From: Metabacillus dongyingensis
Lineage (GTDB): Bacteria; Bacillota; Bacilli; Bacillales; Bacillaceae
Assembly (NCBI RefSeq): GCF_019933155.2
Contig: NZ_CP082944.1
Location: 2,730,001-2,794,000, forward strand
DNA length: 64,000 nt
Direction of reading: 5' to 3'
In this document: one piece after another, positions 35,926 through 44,383 of the stretch
Layout of the letters: the number at the start of each line of letters is the position of its first letter
Numbering within the stretch: the first letter of the stretch is position 1
Made by a program: the position numbers and the translations under genes
Notes under the pieces: generated by a model
Seen by the model: the letters and a program-made list of their open reading frames with translations, nothing else
Told to the model about the DNA's origin: nothing
The model's database searches: none

Positions 35926-36684
35926 ATGAATAAAAAATCATGGCAGGTGTCACTAATCATGGTGCTGGGATTAACAAGTTATTTTTGGCTGAATTCGTAC
36001 GAAGATGCTTATGCTATGCATATCATGGAAGGTTTTTTGCCTTTTGGCTGGGCGGTTTTTTGGTGGGCTGCAACACTTCCCTTCATACTTGCCGGCTTGC
36101 GTTCTATACGTAAGAAGCTTAAAGAAAACCCTGAATTGAAAACAATGCTTGGCCTGTCTGCTGCTTTTGCGTTTGTATTATCTGCCTTAAAGATTCCCTC
36201 AGTAACAGGCAGTTGCTCTCACCCAACTGGAGCAGGTTTAGGAGCCATATTGTTTGGACCTGCAGCAATGAGTGTATTGGGTACGATCGTGCTATTATTT
36301 CAGTCATTGTTATTAGCGCACGGCGGTTTGACAACCTTAGGTGCAAATGCTTTTTCGATGGCAGTCGCAGGTCCGTTGTTAGCATATGCAATCTTTAAGA
36401 TCAGCATTAAAGGGAAGATATCGTTTGCGGTTGCTGTTTTTCTGGCAGCTATGCTGGGAGATTTAGGTACATACTTAGTTACTTCAGTCCAATTAGCTCT
36501 AGCATTTCCAGCTGAAGTGGGCGGATTTACAGCATCTTTTTCAAAATTTGCAGCCATCTTTGCCTTTACTCAAATTCCGTTAGCAATTAGTGAAGGATTA
36601 TTAACGGTTATTGTTATGAATTTGCTACAAAAATATAATATGCCCGAATTAAATCAACTGCCTGCTGTTAAGGAGGTTAGGTAA
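35926..36684 (+). CDS. cbiM: Cobalt ECF transporter substrate-binding membrane protein CbiM
   Basis: A 252-residue protein with a signal-like first helix whose cleavage would expose MHIMEGFLP; this MHIxEG terminus binds Co(II) in the family. It also has [21 protein letters not shown] near residue 92 and seven or so helices. The ATG at 35926 follows AAGGGAG. Imports cobalt with CbiN, CbiQ and CbiO. Confidence 0.95.
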   Translation: MNKKSWQVSLIMVLGLTSYFWLNSYEDAYAMHIMEGFLPFGWAVFWWAATLPFILAGLRSIRKKLKENPELKTMLGLSAAFAFVLSALKIPSVTGSCSHPTGAGLGAILFGPAAMSVLGTIVLLFQSLLLAHGGLTTLGANAFSMAVAGPLLAYAIFKISIKGKISFAVAVFLAAMLGDLGTYLVTSVQLALAFPAEVGGFTASFSKFAAIFAFTQIPLAISEGLLTVIVMNLLQKYNMPELNQLPAVKEVR

Positions 36685-36960
36685 ATGAAAAATTTCATTT
36701 TGTTTTTATTCGTTATTGTGTTGGCAATTATTCCTTTATATCTCCAAAAAGATGCTGAATTTAGCGGGGCTGACGGTCAAGCAGAAGAATTAATTGAGGA
36801 AATTGCACCTGCTTATGAGCCTTGGTTCAGTACAATTTGGGAGCCGCCAAGCGGTGAAATTGAAAGTTTACTATTTTCTTTACAGGCTGCTGCTGGTGCG
36901 ATTGTCATTGGTTATGTAATCGGATTTGGCCGGGCCAGGAAAAAATATTCCTCTAAATAA
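36685..36960 (+). CDS. cbiN: Cobalt transport protein CbiN
   Basis: A 91-residue protein with two membrane helices (residues 5-20 and 68-88) and an extracellular loop containing FSGADGQAEELIEEI and PSGEIESLLFSLQAA, typical of CbiN. It promotes metal loading of CbiM. The start codon directly abuts the cbiM stop. Confidence 0.92.
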   Translation: MKNFILFLFVIVLAIIPLYLQKDAEFSGADGQAEELIEEIAPAYEPWFSTIWEPPSGEIESLLFSLQAAAGAIVIGYVIGFGRARKKYSSK

Positions 36961-36982
36961 ATGGCAGAAACAAGGGATCCTA

Positions 36983-37771
36983 ATGTTGAAAATCGATGAT
37001 TATGCTTATACTAGTGCATTAAAAGATGTTCATCCAGTTGAGAAAGTTGGGTTTGCTTTTGCTTATTTACTATTTACGATCATTACAAAGAATATATGTA
37101 TTGCTTGTCTAACATTTATTTTGATGAGTGTAGGTATTGTTTTTGGTGCGAAAATACCTTTTTATCATTATATAAAGCTTCTTCTGTTTCCTTCTTTTTT
37201 TCTGTTTTCCAGCATAATTGCCATTTTAGTTTCAATTGCTCCTGCGAATGGTGAAAGAATAAATGCAATATGGAGTATTCAAATGGGATCATGGCAACTA
37301 TATGTTAGCCCATATAGCATCAATCAGGCCTATCATCTCGCTGCAACTGCCTTAGCAAGTGTGAGCTGTTTGTACTTCCTGATTTTGACAACAACTCTTC
37401 CCCAGTTGATATGGGTATTAAAAAAAGTAAACCTGCCGACTCTTTTTATAGAATTAGTGGGATTGACTTATCGTTTTATCTTTGTACTGTTGGATAAGAT
37501 GCATGAAATCTATCTTTCCCAATCCAGCAGGCTTGGTTATCAAAGTTATAGAGTTTGGATCACTTCTATCGCACAACTTATCGTTAGTCTCTTTATTAAA
37601 TCGATACGTTCTGCCAGAGAATTGCAAATAGCAATAGACAGCCGCGGCGGAGATGAGGGTTTGTATGAAGTGGAATTGAATGTGACGTATAATCGATTTC
37701 ACTGCGCAGGAATTACTGTTTCCATTGCAGCACTTTTGGCAATAACCTTTATAACACAGATTATTGAATGA
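36983..37771 (+). CDS. cbiQ: Cobalt ECF transporter T component CbiQ
   Basis: A 262-residue membrane protein with five or six helices and the cytoplasmic coupling motif ESARG-like SSRLGYQSYR near residue 175 and SIRSARELQIAIDSRGGD near residue 205, which contact the ATPase. The ATG at 36983 follows AAGGGA; an earlier ATG inside cbiN is not supported. Confidence 0.9.
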   Translation: MLKIDDYAYTSALKDVHPVEKVGFAFAYLLFTIITKNICIACLTFILMSVGIVFGAKIPFYHYIKLLLFPSFFLFSSIIAILVSIAPANGERINAIWSIQMGSWQLYVSPYSINQAYHLAATALASVSCLYFLILTTTLPQLIWVLKKVNLPTLFIELVGLTYRFIFVLLDKMHEIYLSQSSRLGYQSYRVWITSIAQLIVSLFIKSIRSARELQIAIDSRGGDEGLYEVELNVTYNRFHCAGITVSIAALLAITFITQIIE

Positions 37772-37793
37772 AAATGTAAAAGGGGCTACACCA

Positions 37794-38636
37794 GTGAGAT
37801 CACCAATTCTTTCATTTGAAAATGTTACATATAAATATCCAGATGGAACTATTGCCTTAAAAGATATTTCATTTTCCATTGAACATGGGAAAAAGATTGC
37901 CTTAATAGGCAATAATGGAGCTGGAAAATCAACATTATTCTTGCTTCTTAATGGAATTTTAAAACCAACGGCCGGTTCCATTAAATTTAAAGATAAAAAA
38001 ATAACATATACACGCAAAGAGATCCGGCAAATTCGTAAACAGGCAGGAATCGTTTTTCAAAATCCTGAGACACAGCTTTTTTCATCAAGTGTTTATGAAG
38101 ATATTAAATTTGGCCCTAAGAATTTAGGGCTAAATCCTGAAGAGCTAGAAAAAACAGTTAACGAGGCAATGGTTTTAACTGAAACGGAAACTTTAAAAGA
38201 TAAACCACCTCATTTTTTAAGTATTGGTCAGAAGAAACGGGTTGCATTTGCAGGAATTATTGCAATGAATCCAGAGTTAATGATATTGGACGAGCCAACT
38301 GCAGGACTTGATCCCTATTATTCTATGAAAATTATGGAGTTATTGCAAAATTGGAACAATAAAAACCGTACGATATTACTATCTACTCATAATGTTGATC
38401 TTGCTTATGAATGGGCCGATGAAGTCATTATCTTAAATAACGGAAAGATTATTGCGCATGGTTCTCCTGCAGAAGTATTTCAAAATGCAGAAGCAATCCA
38501 ACAAAGTCATTTAGAAAAGCCTTGGGTAATGGAGATTTTTGAAAACCTTGCTGAAACAAAAATTCTTTCACACAAAAATTATCCTAAATCCAAAAAAGAG
38601 TTAGTTGAAATAATGAGTACATTAAATAAATGCTAA
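37794..38636 (+). CDS. cbiO: Cobalt ECF transporter ATPase CbiO
   Basis: A 280-residue ECF-type ATPase: Walker A GNNGAGKST near residue 38, Q-loop VFQNPETQLFSS (the Q-helix sequence of ECF ATPases), signature LSIGQKKRVAFA, Walker B LMILDEPTAGLD and STHNVD. The GTG at 37794 is 8 bases after AAAAGGGG; a TTG at 37764 overlapping cbiQ is the alternative. Confidence 0.93.
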   Translation: MRSPILSFENVTYKYPDGTIALKDISFSIEHGKKIALIGNNGAGKSTLFLLLNGILKPTAGSIKFKDKKITYTRKEIRQIRKQAGIVFQNPETQLFSSSVYEDIKFGPKNLGLNPEELEKTVNEAMVLTETETLKDKPPHFLSIGQKKRVAFAGIIAMNPELMILDEPTAGLDPYYSMKIMELLQNWNNKNRTILLSTHNVDLAYEWADEVIILNNGKIIAHGSPAEVFQNAEAIQQSHLEKPWVMEIFENLAETKILSHKNYPKSKKELVEIMSTLNKC

Positions 38637-38690
38637 TTTGACAGGGTCACGTTAATAGGTCTGATTTACCTTTATTTATTTAATTAAAAA

Positions 38691-38718
38691 GCATTCGATG
38701 TTCAGGGACATCGAATGC
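38691..38718 (+). terminator. Bidirectional terminator after cbiMNQO
   Basis: GCATTCGATGT-TCAGGG-ACATCGAATGC flanked by A and T runs separates the convergent cbiO and DinB-like genes. Confidence 0.9.
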
Positions 38719-38724
38719 TTTTCT

Positions 38725-39183
38725 TTAATTTTTCTTAATATACATCGGCAGTTCTGTATGTCCAAGCAAGCGAGCATAAACAAATAGATTTCCTTTATGA
38801 TTTACTTCATGCTCAATTCCCATTTTAATTAGAGCGGTCCCTGGAATTTTGAATCCGAATACATCTGTTAAATCAATGACTTGATTTAACTCTTCCTCTG
38901 TTAACGATTCAAGGATCTGCACCGTTTGTTCCGTATAGAGTTCCGCAAGTTTCAGCAGGTTCGTTTCCGTTATTTCAGCTTCCTGCATGAGCGGCTGTGC
39001 ATTTCCTGCTTTCACTACAGCTGTAAATTTGTACATCGAAGTCAGCATGTGCGTAATCAGTTTTTCTGTCGTCATGGATGTTTCTGCAGGTTTAAATTCA
39101 GGGTTATCATGCTGCATTTTTGATATTAATTCCAGTGTTACAGCTCGGTGTGATAGAAAATGGTTGATTAATTTTGAATTCAT
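38725..39183 (-). CDS. DinB-family protein
   Basis: A 152-residue four-helix-bundle protein. The putative metal triad of the DinB/YfiT superfamily is present as His45, His125 and His129 (THMLTSM and HEVNHKGNLFVYARLLG). Members often act as thiol-dependent transferases; none can be assigned here. The ATG follows CGGAGG. It lies 18 bases after the coiled-coil gene and may be cotranscribed with it. Confidence 0.82.
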   Translation of the reverse strand: MNSKLINHFLSHRAVTLELISKMQHDNPEFKPAETSMTTEKLITHMLTSMYKFTAVVKAGNAQPLMQEAEITETNLLKLAELYTEQTVQILESLTEEELNQVIDLTDVFGFKIPGTALIKMGIEHEVNHKGNLFVYARLLGHTELPMYIKKN

Positions 39184-39201
39184 TAAATGGCCTCCGGCAA
39201 G

Positions 39202-40023
39202 TTATTTAGCAAATCCCATGAACTGCTTCAGCATAGAAAGACCGTATTTGCGTTCATCTCTCGATTTTTGATGCTGCTGAACAAACGCAAGAAACTTTTG
39301 CTCGCGAATTTCAATATGCTTTTTGGCAAGCTCCCGTTCGTATCTGATTTCTTCTTGATACATATTCCTTTCATTGCTTGACGTTTCATGGATCACATCA
39401 AGCTTATCATGAAGCGCGGAGAATTGTCCTTTTGCAGCACTCAGCTGAACTTTAGATTGTTCATTAAGCTTATTATGAAGGGCTGAAAATTGTCCCTTTG
39501 CAGTACTCAGCTGAACTTTAGATTGTTCATTGAGCTTATTATGAAGCGCCGAGAATTGTCCTTTTGCTGCACTCAGCTGAGTTTTGGAATGCGCATCAAG
39601 CTCCTGCTTGACCGTTCTCTTCATTTCATCAATCAGCGTCAGCTCCAGCTGATCCATTTTCAGCTCCAAAATAGACATATCCTGTTTCCCTTTTTCTTCG
39701 ATTAAGTTAAAGATTTCCTCAAGCGCAACTTTTATATTTTTCTTTGCTGAAAGTTCCATATCAGTATCAGCCTTTGCTGCAGCAGCCTCAGATTTCCCGT
39801 TCATGTTCAGCATTTGGATAATTGTTTCGTGGTCAAGCTGACTGTCTTTTAAGTGCTTAATTTTACGGAGCACCTCAATATTTTCCGGTGAATACACACG
39901 TGCATTTTTATGATCCCTCTCGATTTCCAGAAATGCTGAGAATTCCAGTTCCCACATTTTTAAAATATAAGAAGATTCCCCAAGCAATGAAGCAACCTTT
40001 GAAATATTTAATGTTTTCCCCAC
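39202..40023 (-). CDS. MerR-like HTH protein with repeat-containing coiled coil
   Basis: A 273-residue protein. Residues 1-72 form a MerR-type winged helix (ISKVASLLGESSYILKMWE and ARVYSPENIEVLRKIKHL). Residues 90-145 are helical; residues 146-209 are three near-identical 22-residue repeats of SKVQLSAAKGQFSALHNKLN; a charged helix and GLSMLKQFMG end it. This layout recalls RacA-like or DUF3967-type Bacillus proteins that bind DNA at one end and oligomerise or reach the membrane at the other. GTG start behind GGCGGGG. Function unknown. Confidence 0.68.
   Translation of the reverse strand: MGKTLNISKVASLLGESSYILKMWELEFSAFLEIERDHKNARVYSPENIEVLRKIKHLKDSQLDHETIIQMLNMNGKSEAAAAKADTDMELSAKKNIKVALEEIFNLIEEKGKQDMSILELKMDQLELTLIDEMKRTVKQELDAHSKTQLSAAKGQFSALHNKLNEQSKVQLSTAKGQFSALHNKLNEQSKVQLSAAKGQFSALHDKLDVIHETSSNERNMYQEEIRYERELAKKHIEIREQKFLAFVQQHQKSRDERKYGLSMLKQFMGFAK
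39397..39588 (-). repeat. 66-bp tandem repeat, about 2.9 copies, within a coding region
   Basis: The repeats encode residues 146-209 of the HTH/coiled-coil protein. Copies differ at few bases (for example the Thr versus Ala codon in STAKG/SAAKG), showing recent duplication. Being a multiple of three, copy number change would keep the frame. Confidence 0.9.
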
Positions 40024-40175
40024 TTAAAACCCCGCCTTTTCTAATTTTTTGTTGCTATATCATTCGAGGCGGACATAAGAGGATTCCTGCAAGTCGACAA
40101 AGGTTCTAAAATAAAGTCATCATCCTATGTATTCATGCGTTTTTCGGCATTTTCTGCTTATCAGGATTTTAATAA

Positions 40176-40484
40176 TTACTCTTTTTGCATGGAGTATTCT
40201 TTCTCGATTTTACAAATTTCCACTTTATAATCTGAGTACCATTTTTCTTTTCCAGCTTTCTGTGCACTCTGATGCTGGGTGTGCTGCTTCCATTCTTTTA
40301 TGGCATCAAGAGAATGCCAATAGGAAATGGTGATTCCGAATCCATCGGGCCCTCTCACACTCTCCATGTGAAGAAAACCAGGCTGTTTTTTGGCATATTC
40401 TTCCATGGCTTCAGCCATTTTTTCATAACCGGCAGCATCCTTATCCGATCGCTGTGATGTGAAAATAACTGCATATGTATCCAA
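40176..40484 (-). CDS. Antibiotic biosynthesis monooxygenase (ABM) domain protein
   Basis: A 102-residue dimeric ferredoxin-like fold protein with the ABM pattern: YAVIFTSQRS, then KKQPGFLHMESVRGPDGFGITISYW and a C-terminal basic helix. Family members oxidise aromatic compounds without cofactor or act as heme-degrading enzymes; the role here is unknown. TTG start 9 bases after AAAGGAG. Followed in the opposite direction by no partner. Confidence 0.78.
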   Translation of the reverse strand: MDTYAVIFTSQRSDKDAAGYEKMAEAMEEYAKKQPGFLHMESVRGPDGFGITISYWHSLDAIKEWKQHTQHQSAQKAGKEKWYSDYKVEICKIEKEYSMQKE

Positions 40485-40500
40485 AGTTTATAACTCCTTT

Positions 40501-41274
40501 CTAAAAACCTTGTATGGTCATGCCGCCATCAACAAATAACGTTTGGCCTGTAATGTAACTTGCAGCATCAGATCCCAAAAATACAGCTGGTCCGACAAGT
40601 TCAGGCAGCTGGCCAATTCTTTTTAACGGGGTGACAGCTAAAATGTCAGATACATATTTTTCGTCGCTCAATATTTTTTCGGTTAGAGGTGTTTCAAAAT
40701 ACCATGGACCAACAGAGTTAACGGCAATATTATGCTGCCCCCATTCAAAAGCCAATACTTTAGTCATTTGAATCATCGCCGCTTTTGTCTGGGCATAGAC
40801 GACACCTGTACGCAAGGCAGTATGTCCTGCAACGGAAGAAATATTAATGATTCTGCCGCCATTTCCCTGTTGTTTCATCAGCTCTCCCGCTTTCTGTGAC
40901 ATAAAAAAAGCAGATTTCAAATTTGTATTCATAATCGTTTCCCATTCTTCCTCTGTTACATCAAATGCTTTAGACCGAATATTCATTCCGGCATTATTGA
41001 TTAAAATATCTATGGCTGGATTGATCTTTTTTATTTGCTCAAATGCCTGATTTATACTGTCTTTATCCGTCACGTCGGTGACAATCGGAAAAGCTTTTTG
41101 CCCCATTGCTTTAATTTCGCCTGCAACTTCAAGAAGATCTGCTTCTGTTCTGGAAAGCAGTACAACATCTGCTCCAGCTTCTGCATATCCAATGGCTAAT
41201 GCTCTTCCAATTCCCCGTCCTGCTCCTGTTATAACGGCAAGTTTGTTTTTCAAGTGAAATGATGGTAAATACAT
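40501..41274 (-). CDS. SDR-family oxidoreductase
   Basis: A 257-residue classical short-chain dehydrogenase: NAD(P) motif TGAGRGIGRA near residue 14, NNAG near residue 92, catalytic Ser in NISSVAGHTA and YAQTK near residue 160, and C-terminal YITGQTLFVDGG. Closest in pattern to gluconate 5-dehydrogenase/3-oxoacyl-ACP reductase types. ATG at 41274 preferred over a TTG 18 bases earlier. It precedes the ABM gene by 16 bases, so the two likely form an operon. Confidence 0.88.
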   Translation of the reverse strand: MYLPSFHLKNKLAVITGAGRGIGRALAIGYAEAGADVVLLSRTEADLLEVAGEIKAMGQKAFPIVTDVTDKDSINQAFEQIKKINPAIDILINNAGMNIRSKAFDVTEEEWETIMNTNLKSAFFMSQKAGELMKQQGNGGRIINISSVAGHTALRTGVVYAQTKAAMIQMTKVLAFEWGQHNIAVNSVGPWYFETPLTEKILSDEKYVSDILAVTPLKRIGQLPELVGPAVFLGSDAASYITGQTLFVDGGMTIQGF

Positions 41275-41385
41275 GCTAATCCCTGCTTTCAATGAAATAT
41301 CTCTTATTTTATCATAAAGTTCCGATTTTTCTGTTTAATAAAGTAACTCTTTCAATAGAAAATTGCTGATTTTAAAAAACAAAAA

Positions 41386-41409
41386 AAGAGCAGACATTTG
41401 TCCGCTCTT
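41386..41409 (-). terminator. Terminator of the YtxH-like gene
   Basis: AAGAGCGGAC-AAAT-GTCTGCTCTT followed by seven T on the minus strand, 7 bases after the stop. Confidence 0.88.
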
Positions 41410-41416
41410 AATGCTA

Positions 41417-42001
41417 TTAAAATTTTCCAACATTGCTTCCTGGAATGGAAGTATGAGTTGTTGGTGTTTTTGGTGCTTTTTCAGAAGCAGAACGATTTGT
41501 TTCAGATCCTCCAGTTAACTCACTGCCAGCTTCTTTTACCTTTGAGCCGATTGATGCCAGATCTTTTTGTGCGTCTTTAGCTGTAGAAAGTGTATCATTT
41601 GAAATTTGAACGACGTCATTCACGTTATCCATAACATCTTCATTTAAACGGTCATAGAGTTTTTTTGCCTCATTGATTGCATCTTTTAATGAATCTGCTG
41701 CACTTTTAAATTGTGATACCATTTGATTTTTGACTTCACCTGGATTTTCTTTTACCTGTGTAAAAACATCAACAGATGAATCCTTCAAATTAACAGCTGA
41801 GTCTTTCACTTGATTTCGGGTTTTACGGTCAAATAGGGTGACTAGTCCGCCTATAACTGCACCTGCTAAAATTCCCTTTACAAGCTTGCTGTTATTTTTA
41901 TCTTTGTCTTTTTTTGCAATACTAATTTCAGTCTTCGAAATTTCTGCTGGTGCTGGTTCTGATCCCAGTGTATTGTTTTGGTTCGAATTATAGATTGTCA
42001 T
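41417..42001 (-). CDS. YtxH-like general stress protein
   Basis: A 194-residue protein with a single hydrophobic segment LVKGILAGAVIGGLVTLF (residues 39-57) followed by RKTRNQVKDSA, the YtxH/GvpP-type signature, and long amphipathic helices. The first 35 and last 35 residues are polar and disordered-looking. The sigma-B promoter upstream agrees with the stress role of B. subtilis YtxG/YtxH. AGGAGG precedes the ATG. Confidence 0.82.
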   Translation of the reverse strand: MTIYNSNQNNTLGSEPAPAEISKTEISIAKKDKDKNNSKLVKGILAGAVIGGLVTLFDRKTRNQVKDSAVNLKDSSVDVFTQVKENPGEVKNQMVSQFKSAADSLKDAINEAKKLYDRLNEDVMDNVNDVVQISNDTLSTAKDAQKDLASIGSKVKEAGSELTGGSETNRSASEKAPKTPTTHTSIPGSNVGKF

Positions 42002-42041
42002 TGTATTAATCCTCCTGTTTAGTTAATGTCATACTCCATAC

Positions 42042-42068
42042 ATACCCACCTTCCTGCTAAAATGAAAC
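42042..42068 (-). promoter_or_regulatory. Sigma-B promoter
   Basis: Minus strand GTTTCA (42068-42063), 15-base spacer, GGGTAT (42047-42042) matches the sigma-B consensus GTTTAA-N13-15-GGGTAT, about 40 bases before the YtxH-like gene. Confidence 0.75.
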
Positions 42069-42192
42069 CTATTAATTTAACATCTTTTTTAATATTTTTA
42101 ATAATTTGGAATAATCTGTTCATATTTTCTTAGAAGATGTATAATTACTTAGGAACACGAAAGACCAATATTCGTTTTGGAGGGAATGTCCA

Positions 42193-44007
42193 TTGGAAAA
42201 AACGATTGAAAAACGTTTATATCGCAGTGAAGTGCCTGCAGAACTGACATGGAATTTAGAAGATTTGTTTGAAACACATCAGGATTGGGAGTCAGAATTA
42301 ACGACCATTGAACGGGACGCCGCACAAATCAGAAAATATAGAGGGAAGCTCGGTGACGGTGCAAACTCTCTATTGGAATGCCTTCAAGCCGAAGAAAATT
42401 TATCAAAAAAAATAGTGAGAGCCGGAACATACATCAGCCTGCAGCAATCTGCAGACGGAACAAATCCCGAGCATCAAGGAAATTACTCTAGGTTTGCTGC
42501 CGTTCATTCAAAAGCAAATGCAGATTTATCTTTTATAGAATCTGAACTATTGTCTCTTCCTGACGGAACCATTGATGCATACATAAAGGAACAAAGCGGA
42601 TTAGCAGCATTCAGCATAAAATTAAATGAATTGCTCCAGTCGAAAGTTCATCAGCTGTCAGAAGAAACAGAAGAAGTATTGGCAGCATTGGGAGAAGTCC
42701 ACGGTTCACCTTACCGAGTCTATCAAACAAGTAAATCTGCTGATATGGATTTTGGTACAATTGAAGACGAAAATGGGAATGTGCTGCCGAATTCATTTGC
42801 ACTTTATGAAGACCGCTATGAATTTACGCCGAATACATTTGTAAGAAGAAAAGCATATGATTCTTTCGTTATGACACTGAAAAAATATAAAAACACTTTT
42901 GCAGCCACTTATGCTACTGAGGTGAAAAAACAGATTACGGTTTCACGATTGAGAAAGTATAATTCAGTAACAGACATGCTGCTTAAGCCCCAGCATGTGA
43001 CAAAGGAGATGTATCATAATCAGCTTTCTATTATTCAAAAGGAACTAGCGCCCCATATGCGAAGGTTTGCAGCCTTGAAAAAAAGAGTCCTGCAGCTTGA
43101 AGAATTGCATTTTTGTGATTTAAAGGCACCGCTTGATACAGAGTTTAATCCTAAAACGACCTATAATGATGCTTGCAGTGTGATCCTGGAAGCACTTGAA
43201 GTAATGGGCCCTGAATATACGGAAATTATGAAAAAAGCGTTAGAAGACCGATGGGTTGATCTGGCGGATAATGTAGGGAAATCAACAGGTGCATTCTGTT
43301 CAAGCCCTTACGGTGTGCATCCATATATTTTAATCACGTGGCAAGATACGATGAGGGGTGCATTTGTACTTGCACATGAACTTGGCCATGCAGGACATTT
43401 CTATTTGGCAAACAAAAATCAGCGCATTATGAATACAAGACCTTCAACATATTTCGTTGAGGCCCCTTCAACATTAAACGAAATGCTGCTTGGCAGGCAT
43501 TTACTTAAGAAGACCGAGGATAAACGAATGAGACGCTGGGTCATTCTTCAGCTCCTCGGAACGTATTATCATAACTTTGTTACACATTTACTCGAAGGAG
43601 AATTCCAGCGCCGGGTCTATGAAGCAGCCGAAACAGGCCAGCCGATTACAGCTAAAATGCTCTGTGATCTTAAAGGGAATGTTCTCTCCTCTTTTTGGGG
43701 TGACACGGTAACATTTGATGAGGGAGCCTCATTAACCTGGATGAGACAGCCTCATTATTATATGGGTCTCTACCCTTACACGTACTCAGCTGGACTGACA
43801 GCATCAACCTTGGTCTCGCAATTGATAGATGAAGAAGGAAAACCTGCAGTAGACCGCTGGATCGAGGTGTTAAAAGCTGGAGGAACCAAAAAACCAGTGG
43901 ATCTATTGAAAGATGCAGGCGTGGATATGACAAATCCTGAAGCCATCAGAACAGCCGTCGCATATGTCGGCACGCTTGTTGATGAGCTGGAGAAAAGTTA
44001 TGAATAA
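42193..44007 (+). CDS. pepF: Oligoendopeptidase F
   Basis: A 604-residue M3B zinc metallopeptidase cleaving short peptides in the cytoplasm. The zinc site is HELGHAGH at about residues 395-402, with the third ligand in FVEAPSTLNEML near residue 427. C-terminal YTYSAGLTAS is also conserved. TTG start 9 bases after GGAGG. A 120-bp repeat begins 3 bases after its stop. Confidence 0.95.
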   Translation: MEKTIEKRLYRSEVPAELTWNLEDLFETHQDWESELTTIERDAAQIRKYRGKLGDGANSLLECLQAEENLSKKIVRAGTYISLQQSADGTNPEHQGNYSRFAAVHSKANADLSFIESELLSLPDGTIDAYIKEQSGLAAFSIKLNELLQSKVHQLSEETEEVLAALGEVHGSPYRVYQTSKSADMDFGTIEDENGNVLPNSFALYEDRYEFTPNTFVRRKAYDSFVMTLKKYKNTFAATYATEVKKQITVSRLRKYNSVTDMLLKPQHVTKEMYHNQLSIIQKELAPHMRRFAALKKRVLQLEELHFCDLKAPLDTEFNPKTTYNDACSVILEALEVMGPEYTEIMKKALEDRWVDLADNVGKSTGAFCSSPYGVHPYILITWQDTMRGAFVLAHELGHAGHFYLANKNQRIMNTRPSTYFVEAPSTLNEMLLGRHLLKKTEDKRMRRWVILQLLGTYYHNFVTHLLEGEFQRRVYEAAETGQPITAKMLCDLKGNVLSSFWGDTVTFDEGASLTWMRQPHYYMGLYPYTYSAGLTASTLVSQLIDEEGKPAVDRWIEVLKAGGTKKPVDLLKDAGVDMTNPEAIRTAVAYVGTLVDELEKSYE

Positions 44008-44010
44008 CTA

Positions 44011-44273
44011 GAAAAGCGGAACCGACTGATCAGACCCGAAAGACAGATAAGAATTCACCCGAAAAGTCCGGGTTTGACTTTTTGGGGGGATTTGTTCTGG
44101 CCGAGGGGCTAGGAGGTGGAGCTGGACAGTGAAAAGCGGAACCGACTGATCAGACCCGAAAGACAGATAAGAATTCACCCGAAACGTCCGGGCTTGACTT
44201 TTGGGGGGGATTTGTTCTGGCCGAGGGGCTAGGAGGTGGAGCTGGACAGTGAAAAGCAGAACCGACTGGTCAG
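44011..44273 (+). repeat. Tandem 120-bp dispersed repeat (two copies plus 23-bp stub)
   Basis: 44011-44130 and 44131-44250 differ at three positions; 44251-44273 repeats the first 23 bases with small changes. Each unit starts GAAAAGCGGAACCGACTG, holds the inverted repeat AAAAGTC-7 nt-GACTTTT near the middle and ends GGAGGTGGAGCTGGACA. A third diverged unit lies at 61888. No transposase, so this looks like a small non-autonomous or structured repeat family. Confidence 0.92.
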
Positions 44274-44330
44274 TGCAGGCAGACTGATTCCTGATTTAGG
44301 AGTTCGTAATATAGTTTTGACTTTTAAATA

Positions 44331-44358
44331 AAGACCAGCTGGAATTCCAGCTGGTCTT
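44331..44358 (+). terminator. Bidirectional terminator between pepF and recQ
   Basis: A perfect palindrome, AAGACCAGCTGGAA and its complement, with A and T runs on both sides. Confidence 0.88.
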
Positions 44359-44383
44359 CTTATTTCTCTAAATCGTTCTTCCC

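Noticed and set aside
44011..44273. Possible CRISPR array
   Set aside because: The units are 120 bp, contiguous and nearly identical throughout, with no unique spacers and no cas genes.
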